Positions 1-6,256 of a stretch of 7,359 nucleotides of DNA are shown here, piece after piece. The stretch is taken from positions 1 to 7,359 of the forward strand of contig JAWUWD010000140.1 of the NCBI GenBank assembly GCA_034112085.1, given 5' to 3'. The translations under genes and the position numbers were made by a program. Below the pieces are notes generated by a model. It saw nothing but the letters and a program-made list of their open reading frames with translations, was not told the DNA's origin and searched no databases. Source of the DNA: JAWUWD01 sp034112085 (GTDB lineage Bacteria; Bacteroidota; Bacteroidia; Cytophagales; Cyclobacteriaceae). Position 1 is the first letter of the stretch. Each line of letters opens with the position of its first letter.

Positions 1-972
1 GGCACCAGACACTTTACGCATACCTATTTCCTTACCTCTGTGTAGTGATTTTGCGGTTGCCAAATTCATGTAGTTAATACAAGCAATCAACAGCATGAAA
101 ATTCCTATCGACATAAAAACATAGATATAAGTAATTTCACCTTTCACTTGATCTGTGCCATACTCTATATCTTTTGATTCGAAGTGTATGTCGTTTAGAG
201 ATTGAAAATAAAATTTGCGGTTGTCCTCTACTTCGAAATATTTGGCTATAAAATCAGGAATTTTTTGAGATAAGGTTGAAATATCTGCATGCTCATCCAG
301 CAACAGATAAGTGTAGGCTCCATAGTCACTCCAATCATTCATATAAGCCTGTAGCCGATCAGTCATAGCCGGGTAGGACACTAGTATTTTGAATTGCAGA
401 TGTGAATTTTCAGGTAGTTTCTTCACAACACCTGTTACGTAACTAGGATTTTCCTCATCCAGTAAAAATTCTTTCCCAATTGGATCTTCGTCTCCATACA
501 ATCGCTGCGCCCAGTCTTCATCAATAACAACAGAATATGGTTTGTTTAAGGCTGTCTGCTTATCTCCAGCCACCCAATCAACATCAAATACACTTAGAAA
601 TGAGGAATCCGCAAAATAATAGCTGCGTTCATCAAACTTGACATCATCTTGACTAAACACAATCTGTCCACCGTATTTAAACAACTGGGTGGAGCTAATT
701 ACTTCGGGATAATCTGCAACTAGAGTTCGCCCAACAGGCATTGCAGTAAGGCCATAGTATCGGGTATCATCTTCTGTCTCATCTACATGGACAATTCGGA
801 ATATTTGATCCTTTTTTGTGTGCATAGAATCGTATGACATTTCGTCTATAACGAACATAAACAAGAGGCTACAACAGGTAATCCCCATCGTAAGTCCAGC
901 AATGTTTATAAATGAATACGCCTTATTTCTATACAAATTTCTGAAGGCTATTTTTATGTAATTTTTAAGCAT
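1..972 (-). CDS. FtsX/MacB-type ABC transporter permease, 5' part (cut by window edge)
   Basis: This is the N-terminal 324 residues of an inner-membrane ABC permease; the reading frame is open and runs off the left edge. It starts MLKNYIKIAFRNLYRNK, the usual opening of Bacteroidota permeases of this type and nearly the same as in the two downstream-numbered paralogues. A first membrane segment lies at about residues 18-42. A large periplasmic MacB-like domain follows (about 43-280), then a second membrane segment (about 284-307, ending CINYMNLATA). The first FtsX coupling motif EIGMRK is at 315-320, just before the cut. Full-length relatives have about 800 residues, so some 480 residues and the second FtsX module should lie outside the window. 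The start at 972 is chosen because it matches the paralogues. No Shine-Dalgarno is visible, and the leader is A-rich. It probably has its own sigma-54 promoter at 1031-1050. It must work with a separate ABC ATPase not seen here. The substrate is unknown. Confidence 0.93.
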   Translation of the reverse strand, partial: MLKNYIKIAFRNLYRNKAYSFINIAGLTMGITCCSLLFMFVIDEMSYDSMHTKKDQIFRIVHVDETEDDTRYYGLTAMPVGRTLVADYPEVISSTQLFKYGGQIVFSQDDVKFDERSYYFADSSFLSVFDVDWVAGDKQTALNKPYSVVIDEDWAQRLYGDEDPIGKEFLLDEENPSYVTGVVKKLPENSHLQFKILVSYPAMTDRLQAYMNDWSDYGAYTYLLLDEHADISTLSQKIPDFIAKYFEVEDNRKFYFQSLNDIHFESKDIEYGTDQVKGEITYIYVFMSIGIFMLLIACINYMNLATAKSLHRGKEIGMRKVSGA

Positions 973-1006
973 TGTTGTTAAGTTTGAATGATTCTTAAAG
1001 TCCTTG

Positions 1007-1019
1007 CATTGTCACAATG
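1007..1019. repeat. 13-bp perfect palindrome in the leader of the left permease gene
   Basis: CATTGT-C-ACAATG is a 6-bp inverted repeat with a 1-base spacer. It lies at about the predicted transcription start (near 1020) of the sigma-54 promoter at 1031-1050. It could be a small operator or a weak RNA hairpin, but the arms are short and no equivalent is present in front of the 3627-6056 gene. It may be chance. Confidence 0.25.
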
Positions 1020-1030
1020 AATTGAACACT

Positions 1031-1050
1031 TCCAATCCTCGTACCACTTT
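1031..1050 (-). promoter_or_regulatory. sigma-54 (-24/-12) promoter candidate for the left permease gene
   Basis: On the minus strand the sequence reads AAAGTGGTAC, then GAGGA, then TTGGA. It fits the known sigma-54 pattern TGGCAC-N5-TTGCW with correct spacing between the -24 and -12 elements. It departs at C to T in the -24 block and at C to G in the -12 GC. Transcription would begin near 1020, giving a leader of about 48 bases before the ATG at 972. The call is strengthened by an almost identical element (AAAGTGGCAC) in front of the 3627-6056 gene. Both lie at the same distance from a shared palindrome, and an NtrC-type activator is encoded nearby. The missing GC at -12 is the main weakness. 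Confidence 0.68.
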
Positions 1051-1110
1051 TTTCATATACCTATATATCAGATACTTACACATTTTTTATAACAAAAATA
1101 ATTTTGATAG

Positions 1111-1126
1111 TGACCATCTACAACCT
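1111..1126. promoter_or_regulatory. Proximal, weaker enhancer half-site
   Basis: TGACCAT-CT-ACA matches the left half of the palindrome at 1133-1148 (TGTCCAT, 6 of 7 bases) but has a degenerate right half. It begins exactly 22 bp from the start of that palindrome, about two helical turns, on the promoter side. The other control region has the same arrangement: TGCCCAT-TT-ACA at 6161, 22 bp from 6183. Tandem sites on one helical face are typical for NtrC-family activators. Inferred, not proven. Confidence 0.5.
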
Positions 1127-1162
1127 CTTAAATGTCCATGGATGGACAGTTAAGAGGTTGTA
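1119..1162 (-). terminator. Long hairpin just after the 1165-3591 gene, probable terminator containing the enhancer palindrome
   Basis: A perfect 13-bp inverted repeat (TACAACCTCTTAA at 1119-1131 with its complement at 1150-1162) encloses the palindrome at 1133-1148. The two are separated by one A/G mismatch and share the same centre (1140.5). In RNA this gives an almost continuous stem of about 19 pairs with a 4-base loop, starting two bases after the stop codon of the upstream permease gene. That position is typical of a terminator. However, the minus-strand sequence after the stem (TAGATGGTCA) has no U-run. It may instead act as a 3' stabilising hairpin, or the outer arms may belong to the protein-binding site. 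Confidence 0.55.
1133..1148. promoter_or_regulatory. Enhancer (upstream activator site) for the NtrC-type regulator, candidate
   Basis: TGTCCAT-GG-ATGGACA is a perfect 7-bp inverted repeat with a 2-base spacer. Its centre (1140.5) is 94.5 bp upstream of the first T of TGG (1046) in the sigma-54 promoter candidate of the left permease gene. The equivalent palindrome at 6183-6198 stands at exactly the same distance from the other promoter. On the minus strand the shared core extends to ACTGYCCAT-N2-ATGGACAYTTA. Distance and symmetry fit binding of a dimeric NtrC-family activator. The link to the regulator encoded at 6257 is inferred from proximity. Confidence 0.68.
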
Positions 1163-1164
1163 TT

Positions 1165-3591
1165 TCACTCACTATACAGCGCATCTACAGGATTACTTAA
1201 TGCAGCTTTTAGAATTTTTGCAGTTATGGTGATTCCAGAGACCCCTATTATAATGGCTGCTGCCACTAAATAAACCCATAAACCTACATCGATTCTATAG
1301 GCAAAATTCAGCAACCATTCATTAACTAAATAATAGGATATCGGCACAGCAATAATAAAAGCTACTATTACGAGTCGCAGGTATTTACTAGAAAATAACC
1401 ATACGATTTGTCTTATCTCAGCACCCAATACTTTACGAACACCAATTTCCTTTTTTCTAGACTCTAAGCCCAAGGCTACCAATCCAAAAAGGCCTAAACA
1501 TGATAGGGCGATGGCGATAGCCATTGAATAACTGATTATACTTCCCCATTTTTCTTCAGCCATATACTGCACTTTCATGGTTTCATCAAGAAAGGTATAT
1601 TCAAAAGGCAATTCTGGAGCAACCACTTCCCATTCCTTTTTCAGCAATGCGATCGCCTCAGAAGTATTGTCTCCTGATGCTTTGATGAAAATGTTATCCA
1701 ACGTTAAATCGTCAGTAAGCCTAATAAGCATAGGCAGTACTCCAATCTTCAATGTTGAGTAATTGAAATCACCCATCACTCCGATCACATTTGGATCGGT
1801 ATCTGATGACCTCGTAACTTCTTGGAAAGTTTCATTTAATGTCAAGCCAAAACCTTTAAGGCAAGCTTCATTTATAATTACAGCTTTGTCAAAATCTGAT
1901 GAAATACTACTATTAAAATCTCTCCCCTCGTTGAGCTTCACTCCTAGTATCTCAAGATATCCTTCAGTCACATTTATCATTCCTACACGCTTTTCTTCTC
2001 CCTTATAATTAAAGCCTCTACCACCTAACCCTGATGGGTCAGCAAATGTCTGACCTGCTGAAGTCAGCCCTAAAATGGTACTGTGATTGGAAAGTGTATT
2101 CTTAAGATGACTGAATATGGAAGACTCACCTACTTTGGCATTTTTCAATACCAGCACATTATCAGCATCAAAACCCAAGTCTTTGTTTTTTAAAAAGTTC
2201 ACCTGCTGACTCATCACTATCATGCCTATAATAAGTATGATTGATAGTCCAAATTGAAAAGTCACCAGAATTTTTGTGAAGGCATTGGATCCCCCAAAAC
2301 TATTTACTTTCGCTAAGGTATCTCTGATATTGAATTTCGAAAGCACGAATGCAGGATACACACCAGCGATTACGCCTACTGTCAAGCTTACTCCAATCAT
2401 CCCTGATATAAATTGAAAGGTGAACATACTTGCCACTGCTATATTTTTATCGGTTAAGAAGTTAAATACTGGTAATAGTAAGTCCACTAGTAAAAAAGAT
2501 ATTCCAAAAGCAAATATTGACAGTAAGACTGACTCACCTAAGAATTGAGTAATGAGCTGTCCTTTTACAGCACCTACCGTTTTTCGTAGCCCTACTTCCT
2601 TTACCCTATTGGCTGATCGTGAAATACTCAAATTCATGAAATTGATACAAGCTATTGCCAATATCCCAACCACCAAGATCATCAAAATATAAGAATACAT
2701 TGGGTCACTAGACGGCACGAGTCCTTGTGTAACTTTAGCATTAAAATGAATATCATTCAAAGACTCTAATTTATAGTAACGATATCCCTCTGTGCTTTCA
2801 TATCCTCGTTCTTTGGCGATTTCTGCATAATTGGGGTAATAGGTGGCCATGGTTTTCCCCAAACTTTCAGAAAGAGAAAGTGGATCAGTTCCATCTTTCA
2901 ATTTTACATAAGTCGTAATAGCACCAAATCCCCAACTCGTTTGCCAATCTTTTAACTCACCAATTGTGGCAATATGATTAAATGGCAACAGCACATCAAA
3001 TTGAACACTTGAATTTGCCGGTATGTTCTTACAAACCGCTGATACGGTGAAGTCAACATAGTCATCGCCAATCCTTATTGATAGGGGCTTATTAATAGGG
3101 TCTTCTACGCCAAAGTATTTTTGAGCAGCAGTTTCACTAATCACTACTGAATTCAGATTCTTTTTATCAACATTTCCTTTGACCAGTGGAAAGCTAAAAA
3201 CGTCAAACAGCTCAAAATCAGCATACAGTACTACATCATGATAGCTGTTTTCTTTTTGCTTTACATAATATTTGCCTTCTGGCCACATTCTAAAAAAACG
3301 AATGGCTGTTTCAATTGATGGATTGTCGTTTACCAAAGTTGGCCCAAATGCGATTGAATGAGAAAGCCCCTCATACTGAAGACTTCCATCAGGAAGATTG
3401 TTCACATCTACAACTCGATAAATTGAATCCTTATTGGCATTGAATTGATCATAACTAAGTTCATCCTGTACATACAAATAGAGCAAGATCGAGCAAGTCA
3501 GTCCTACAGTAAGACTAAGAATGTTAATAAAGGAAAAGAGCTTTTGTTTGAGCAGGTTCCGAATCGCGATTTTCAGGTAGTTTTTTATCAT
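1165..3591 (-). CDS. FtsX/MacB-type ABC transporter permease, complete, 808 residues
   Basis: This is an inner-membrane ABC permease with two repeated modules, each a periplasmic MacB-like domain plus an FtsX domain, as is usual for Bacteroidota proteins of about 800 residues. Membrane segment 1 is at about 18-41 and the first periplasmic domain at 42-298. Segments 2-5 lie near 299-322, 350-375, 395-418 and 440-462. The second periplasmic domain spans about 463-682, and segments 6-8 lie near 683-708, 738-757 and 770-795. The cytoplasmic coupling motif occurs twice, as EVGLRK (332-337) and EIGVRK (715-720). The protein ends NPVDALYSE, a common tail of the family. The frame also opens at a GTG at 3627 that overlaps the preceding stop (TAGTG). 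MIKNYLKIAIRNLL at 3591 is preferred because it matches the starts of both paralogues. It lies 35 bases after the 3627-6056 gene with no promoter between, so it is probably co-transcribed. It has no ATPase domain. Such permeases usually move lipids, lipoproteins or antimicrobials, or act on periplasmic partners; the substrate is unknown. Confidence 0.93.
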   Translation of the reverse strand: MIKNYLKIAIRNLLKQKLFSFINILSLTVGLTCSILLYLYVQDELSYDQFNANKDSIYRVVDVNNLPDGSLQYEGLSHSIAFGPTLVNDNPSIETAIRFFRMWPEGKYYVKQKENSYHDVVLYADFELFDVFSFPLVKGNVDKKNLNSVVISETAAQKYFGVEDPINKPLSIRIGDDYVDFTVSAVCKNIPANSSVQFDVLLPFNHIATIGELKDWQTSWGFGAITTYVKLKDGTDPLSLSESLGKTMATYYPNYAEIAKERGYESTEGYRYYKLESLNDIHFNAKVTQGLVPSSDPMYSYILMILVVGILAIACINFMNLSISRSANRVKEVGLRKTVGAVKGQLITQFLGESVLLSIFAFGISFLLVDLLLPVFNFLTDKNIAVASMFTFQFISGMIGVSLTVGVIAGVYPAFVLSKFNIRDTLAKVNSFGGSNAFTKILVTFQFGLSIILIIGMIVMSQQVNFLKNKDLGFDADNVLVLKNAKVGESSIFSHLKNTLSNHSTILGLTSAGQTFADPSGLGGRGFNYKGEEKRVGMINVTEGYLEILGVKLNEGRDFNSSISSDFDKAVIINEACLKGFGLTLNETFQEVTRSSDTDPNVIGVMGDFNYSTLKIGVLPMLIRLTDDLTLDNIFIKASGDNTSEAIALLKKEWEVVAPELPFEYTFLDETMKVQYMAEEKWGSIISYSMAIAIALSCLGLFGLVALGLESRKKEIGVRKVLGAEIRQIVWLFSSKYLRLVIVAFIIAVPISYYLVNEWLLNFAYRIDVGLWVYLVAAAIIIGVSGITITAKILKAALSNPVDALYSE

Positions 3592-3626
3592 TGTTTGGTG
3601 TTTGAGTATTCTTAATATTTCAATCA

Positions 3627-6056
3627 CTATTCATCTTTGAGCACATCCACAGGATTAGTTCGTGCAGCTTTGATCGACTGATAACTGATCGTCAACCAAG
3701 CAATCAACACAGATGAGATTCCTGCGATCAAATAAGTTATTACTCCAGGTGTAATACGATATGCAAAAGTGTCCAACCAAATGTTCATACCATAAATAGA
3801 GATGGGTATAGATAAAATAAATGCAATCAAAACGAGTAGAGAGAGATCTTTCGATACGAGTACTATGATATCCTTAATTCCAGCTCCAAGTGCTTTACGC
3901 ACTCCAATTTCTTTGAACCTTCTTTCAGCTATAAACATCGATAGTGCATACAGCCCCATAGCACTAATAAACACTGATATAAACGCAAAGTATTTGATCA
4001 GATTAAAAGTTTTGAAATCACTTTGATATTGATTTATCAAATGATCATTGAGCACAAAAGACTCAAATGGGCTTTCAGGGACTACTTCTTTCCAAATACT
4101 GCTCAGAGCTATCACAGTAGCTGTATAATCTCTAATGTCCGTTTCAATGATCATGTTTGCGAATTTTCCTCCTCTCAAAGTCAACATCAATGGCTCAATC
4201 TTAGAATGTAGAGAAAATTGATTGACGTTTTCTACAACTCCTTTGATCTTGAAATTATAAGACTTACCCATCCAATCAAAAAACAATAATTCTCCAACAG
4301 CTTCTTCAACGCTATATCCAAGTTGACTAGCTGCCTCTCGATTTATAAGAATTTTGGTGATGGAATCTTGCCGATTGAACTCCCCCAATTGTTTGCCTGA
4401 CAACAAATCTATTTCCAACGTATTTATATAATCATTATCAACATCGTTGTTGAAGATATGAATAGCATCGTCCATTGTTTGACCACTCCTATAGATAAGT
4501 AAGTCATTAGTCATCATCTCACCAGGATTAACGGTAGTTCCTGCTATCTGCTTCACCTGCGACAAAGTTGAGAATTGTTGTTTGATTAACTTGAATTTAC
4601 CTTGCAACTCATTGGTGCTTAGCGGAACCACAATTCTCGATTTTGACTCAAATCCCAAATCTTTGTTTTTAATAAAACTAACTTGATCTGAGATAATCAG
4701 TATGGCACTTATCAGCACTATGGAAATTACAAATTGAAAAGTCACCAAAAATTTTCTTAACAGAGATACGCTCCCTTTGTCCTTATTTCTCCCTTTAAGT
4801 ACAGTACTTGGTTTAAAAGAGGATAAGTAAATAGCTGGATAAATACCTGCCAATAAAGTAATCCCAATTAAAAACAGACCCATATACCGGGCAATTAATC
4901 CAATGTTGGTAAGAGTGAACGATATTGGATGATCGATTAATTGATTGAAAATCGGAAGGGCTAACTCCGCAATCAAAATACTGGTAATCAATGAAATTAG
5001 AATAATAATAAATGATTCACCTAGGAATTGGATTATGAGTCCTTTGGCACTAATCCCCATTACTTTCCTCACCCCAACTTCTAATGCTCTATTCCCAGCC
5101 TGGGCTGTTGATAGATTTATATAATTGACACAAGCAAGAATTAGTATCAGAAGACCAATTCCCGCAAGAACATTGATAAAAGTCACACTGACAATATCAC
5201 TTGCCTCACCCATATATCCAGGTGTGGTATGGATACTGCCAATGGGTTGAAGACTCATTACTTTGGACAATCCAGTCGCCTCCATTTGCTCTGCACCTTT
5301 CTTCTGAAATATTTTGTCAATTTTAATTTCGACATCTTTGGGATTGGATGAAGAAGTCAACCTTAAGTAAGTGTAGACTAAATTATTTCCAACCCATTGA
5401 GTAGAAATGTTTCTAAAGAAGTTGTTCCAATCTGTGTTATGAATAGGAACAATAAATGATGGGAGTAAATGAGAGCTGTAGGTTTTTTCATCGTATATCG
5501 CTGTGACTTCAAACTCTGATGAACCAACCATTGTACTTACTTTCACCAATTGACCTATTGGGTCTTCTTCTCCAAATAGTTTATTACTCCATTCGGTATT
5601 GAGAATTATTGAATTTCCATGTGCCAATGGGTTTTGAGAATTACCAAATGCAAAGTCAAAATTGAGTACGTCAAAAATTGTTGAATCTGCAACTGCTCCT
5701 CCTTCTATATAAAATGAATCATCACCATGGGATATCATGTCCTTTCCACCTAGAATACCAGTGAAAGTTATTCTTGAAGCTATTTCTATTTCTGGTATGT
5801 CTATTTCAATAGCATGAGCAGTCGGTGGAGAGGAGGAGGCCGTATTTAACTCGCCTCCGTTCTTTTGATTCAATAGAGAAGTCAGTCGATATATATGTTC
5901 TCCATGCTGCTTGTCATAACCTAGTTGATTTGATACATAGACAAACAACAATAAACAGCATGCTATACTAACTGATAGTCCTAGAATATTGATTGTTGTG
6001 AACAGTTTATTTCTCAACATGTTCCGGAATGTGATTTTTATGTAGTTCTTCAGCAT
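3627..6056 (-). CDS. FtsX/MacB-type ABC transporter permease, complete, 809 residues
   Basis: This has the same two-module architecture as its neighbour at 1165-3591. Membrane segment 1 is at about 18-41 and the first periplasmic domain at 42-290. Segments 2-5 lie near 292-315, 343-369, 388-412 and 435-457. The second periplasmic domain runs to about 685, and segments 6-8 lie near 687-708, 738-757 and 772-793. Coupling motifs are EVGVRK (326-331) and EIGVRK (716-721), and the tail is NPVDVLKDE. The frame can be extended to an ATG at 6080, but MLKNYIKITFRNML at 6056 matches the paralogues. The 6080 codon also falls inside the -12 region of the predicted sigma-54 promoter, upstream of its start point. 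The sequence is clearly diverged from its neighbour, notably in the periplasmic domains, which suggests different partners or a heteromeric complex. It is the first gene of a probable two-gene operon and is divergent from the regulator at 6257. An ABC ATPase must be supplied from elsewhere. The substrate is unknown. Confidence 0.93.
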   Translation of the reverse strand: MLKNYIKITFRNMLRNKLFTTINILGLSVSIACCLLLFVYVSNQLGYDKQHGEHIYRLTSLLNQKNGGELNTASSSPPTAHAIEIDIPEIEIASRITFTGILGGKDMISHGDDSFYIEGGAVADSTIFDVLNFDFAFGNSQNPLAHGNSIILNTEWSNKLFGEEDPIGQLVKVSTMVGSSEFEVTAIYDEKTYSSHLLPSFIVPIHNTDWNNFFRNISTQWVGNNLVYTYLRLTSSSNPKDVEIKIDKIFQKKGAEQMEATGLSKVMSLQPIGSIHTTPGYMGEASDIVSVTFINVLAGIGLLILILACVNYINLSTAQAGNRALEVGVRKVMGISAKGLIIQFLGESFIIILISLITSILIAELALPIFNQLIDHPISFTLTNIGLIARYMGLFLIGITLLAGIYPAIYLSSFKPSTVLKGRNKDKGSVSLLRKFLVTFQFVISIVLISAILIISDQVSFIKNKDLGFESKSRIVVPLSTNELQGKFKLIKQQFSTLSQVKQIAGTTVNPGEMMTNDLLIYRSGQTMDDAIHIFNNDVDNDYINTLEIDLLSGKQLGEFNRQDSITKILINREAASQLGYSVEEAVGELLFFDWMGKSYNFKIKGVVENVNQFSLHSKIEPLMLTLRGGKFANMIIETDIRDYTATVIALSSIWKEVVPESPFESFVLNDHLINQYQSDFKTFNLIKYFAFISVFISAMGLYALSMFIAERRFKEIGVRKALGAGIKDIIVLVSKDLSLLVLIAFILSIPISIYGMNIWLDTFAYRITPGVITYLIAGISSVLIAWLTISYQSIKAARTNPVDVLKDE

Positions 6057-6079
6057 GATTATGGCATTTTTCTTCAACA

Positions 6080-6100
6080 TCTCAAGGGTTGTGCCACTTT
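6080..6100 (-). promoter_or_regulatory. sigma-54 (-24/-12) promoter candidate for the two-gene permease operon
   Basis: The minus strand reads AAAGTGGCAC, then AACCC, then TTGAGA. The -24 block TGGCAC is a perfect consensus match and the 5-base gap to TTG is correct. The -12 GC is replaced by GA. Predicted transcription start is near 6070, about 14 bases before the ATG at 6056. The first ten bases differ by only one from the promoter candidate at 1031-1050. The enhancer palindrome at 6183-6198 lies 94.5 bp upstream, and a sigma-54 activator gene is adjacent. Confidence 0.72.
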
Positions 6101-6120
6101 ATGTACCTAACTGACTTATA

Positions 6121-6141
6121 GTCATTTACACATCAAATGAC
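6121..6141. repeat. Short inverted repeat between enhancer and promoter
   Basis: GTCATTT (6121-6127) and AAATGAC (6135-6141) form a perfect 7-bp inverted repeat with a 7-base loop. It overlaps the TTACACAT octamer (6126-6133) that is also present at 1076-1083 in the other control region, although the inverted repeat itself is not conserved there. It may be a minor binding or bending site, or chance. Confidence 0.25.
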
Positions 6142-6160
6142 AAGTGTTTAAATTTGACAC

Positions 6161-6176
6161 TGCCCATTTACAGCTA
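6161..6176. promoter_or_regulatory. Proximal, weaker enhancer half-site
   Basis: TGCCCAT-TT-ACA repeats the left half of the palindrome at 6183-6198 (TGCCCATTTA against TGTCCATTTA, 9 of 10 bases) in direct orientation, 22 bp away on the permease-promoter side. Its own right half is degenerate. The other control region has its counterpart at 1111-1126 with the same 22-bp step. Together with the main palindrome this suggests two activator dimers side by side. Confidence 0.5.
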
Positions 6177-6182
6177 AATAAG

Positions 6183-6198
6183 TGTCCATTTATGGGCA
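6183..6198. promoter_or_regulatory. Enhancer (upstream activator site), candidate, shared with the regulator's upstream region
   Basis: TGTCCAT-TT-ATGGGCA is a 7-bp inverted repeat with one mismatch and a 2-base spacer, centred at 6190.5. It is 94.5 bp upstream of the first T of TGG (6096) in the permease operon promoter, the same distance as in the 1133-1148 copy. On the other side it ends two bases before the candidate -33 element of the response regulator gene. It could therefore serve as an enhancer leftward and a self-regulatory operator rightward. The regulator-to-site assignment is inferred. Confidence 0.68.
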
Positions 6199-6199
6199 G

Positions 6200-6235
6200 T
6201 TTGTGAGGATTTATATTAGTGAATTTATACTTTTG
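6200..6235 (+). promoter_or_regulatory. Bacteroidota-type housekeeping promoter candidate for the response regulator
   Basis: TACTTTTG at 6228-6235 matches the Bacteroidota -7 element TAnnTTTG exactly. A TTTG at 6200-6203 could be the -33 element, but the 24-base gap is somewhat longer than the usual 19-21. Transcription would begin near 6240, giving a leader of under 20 bases before the ATG at 6257. The candidate enhancer palindrome ends at 6198, touching the -33 side. AT-rich DNA yields such matches fairly often, so confidence is moderate. Confidence 0.45.
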
Positions 6236-6256
6236 AGCCACTCACAATCTCCATTT

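Noticed and set aside
1111..1162. The repeated palindromes as a transposon end, attachment site or CRISPR repeat
   Set aside because: There are only two main copies, each in front of a leftward transcription unit at fixed spacing to a promoter. No transposase, integrase, target duplication or spacer array is present.
1577..2008. Two short plus-strand open frames (1577-1762 and 1763-2008)
   Set aside because: They lie wholly antisense inside the well-supported permease gene at 1165-3591, show no recognisable protein family and are explained as shadows.
3592..3626. A separate promoter between the two complete permease genes
   Set aside because: The 35-base gap contains no -24/-12 element, no TAnnTTTG and no copy of the palindrome, so co-transcription is simpler.
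3592..3627. GTG start at 3627 for the 1165-3591 gene, overlapping the previous stop codon
   Set aside because: It would add 12 residues before the family-typical MIKNYLKIAIRN start; both paralogues begin at the equivalent methionine. Translational coupling by TAGTG remains possible but is less likely.
3802..4211. Two short plus-strand open frames (3802-4026 and 4023-4211)
   Set aside because: They are antisense to the conserved C-terminal module of the permease at 3627-6056, with no family signal and no promoter or leader of their own.
6201..6256. A sigma-54 promoter for the response regulator gene on the plus strand
   Set aside because: No TGG-N10-TTG arrangement with acceptable bases was found between the palindrome and the ATG at 6257.
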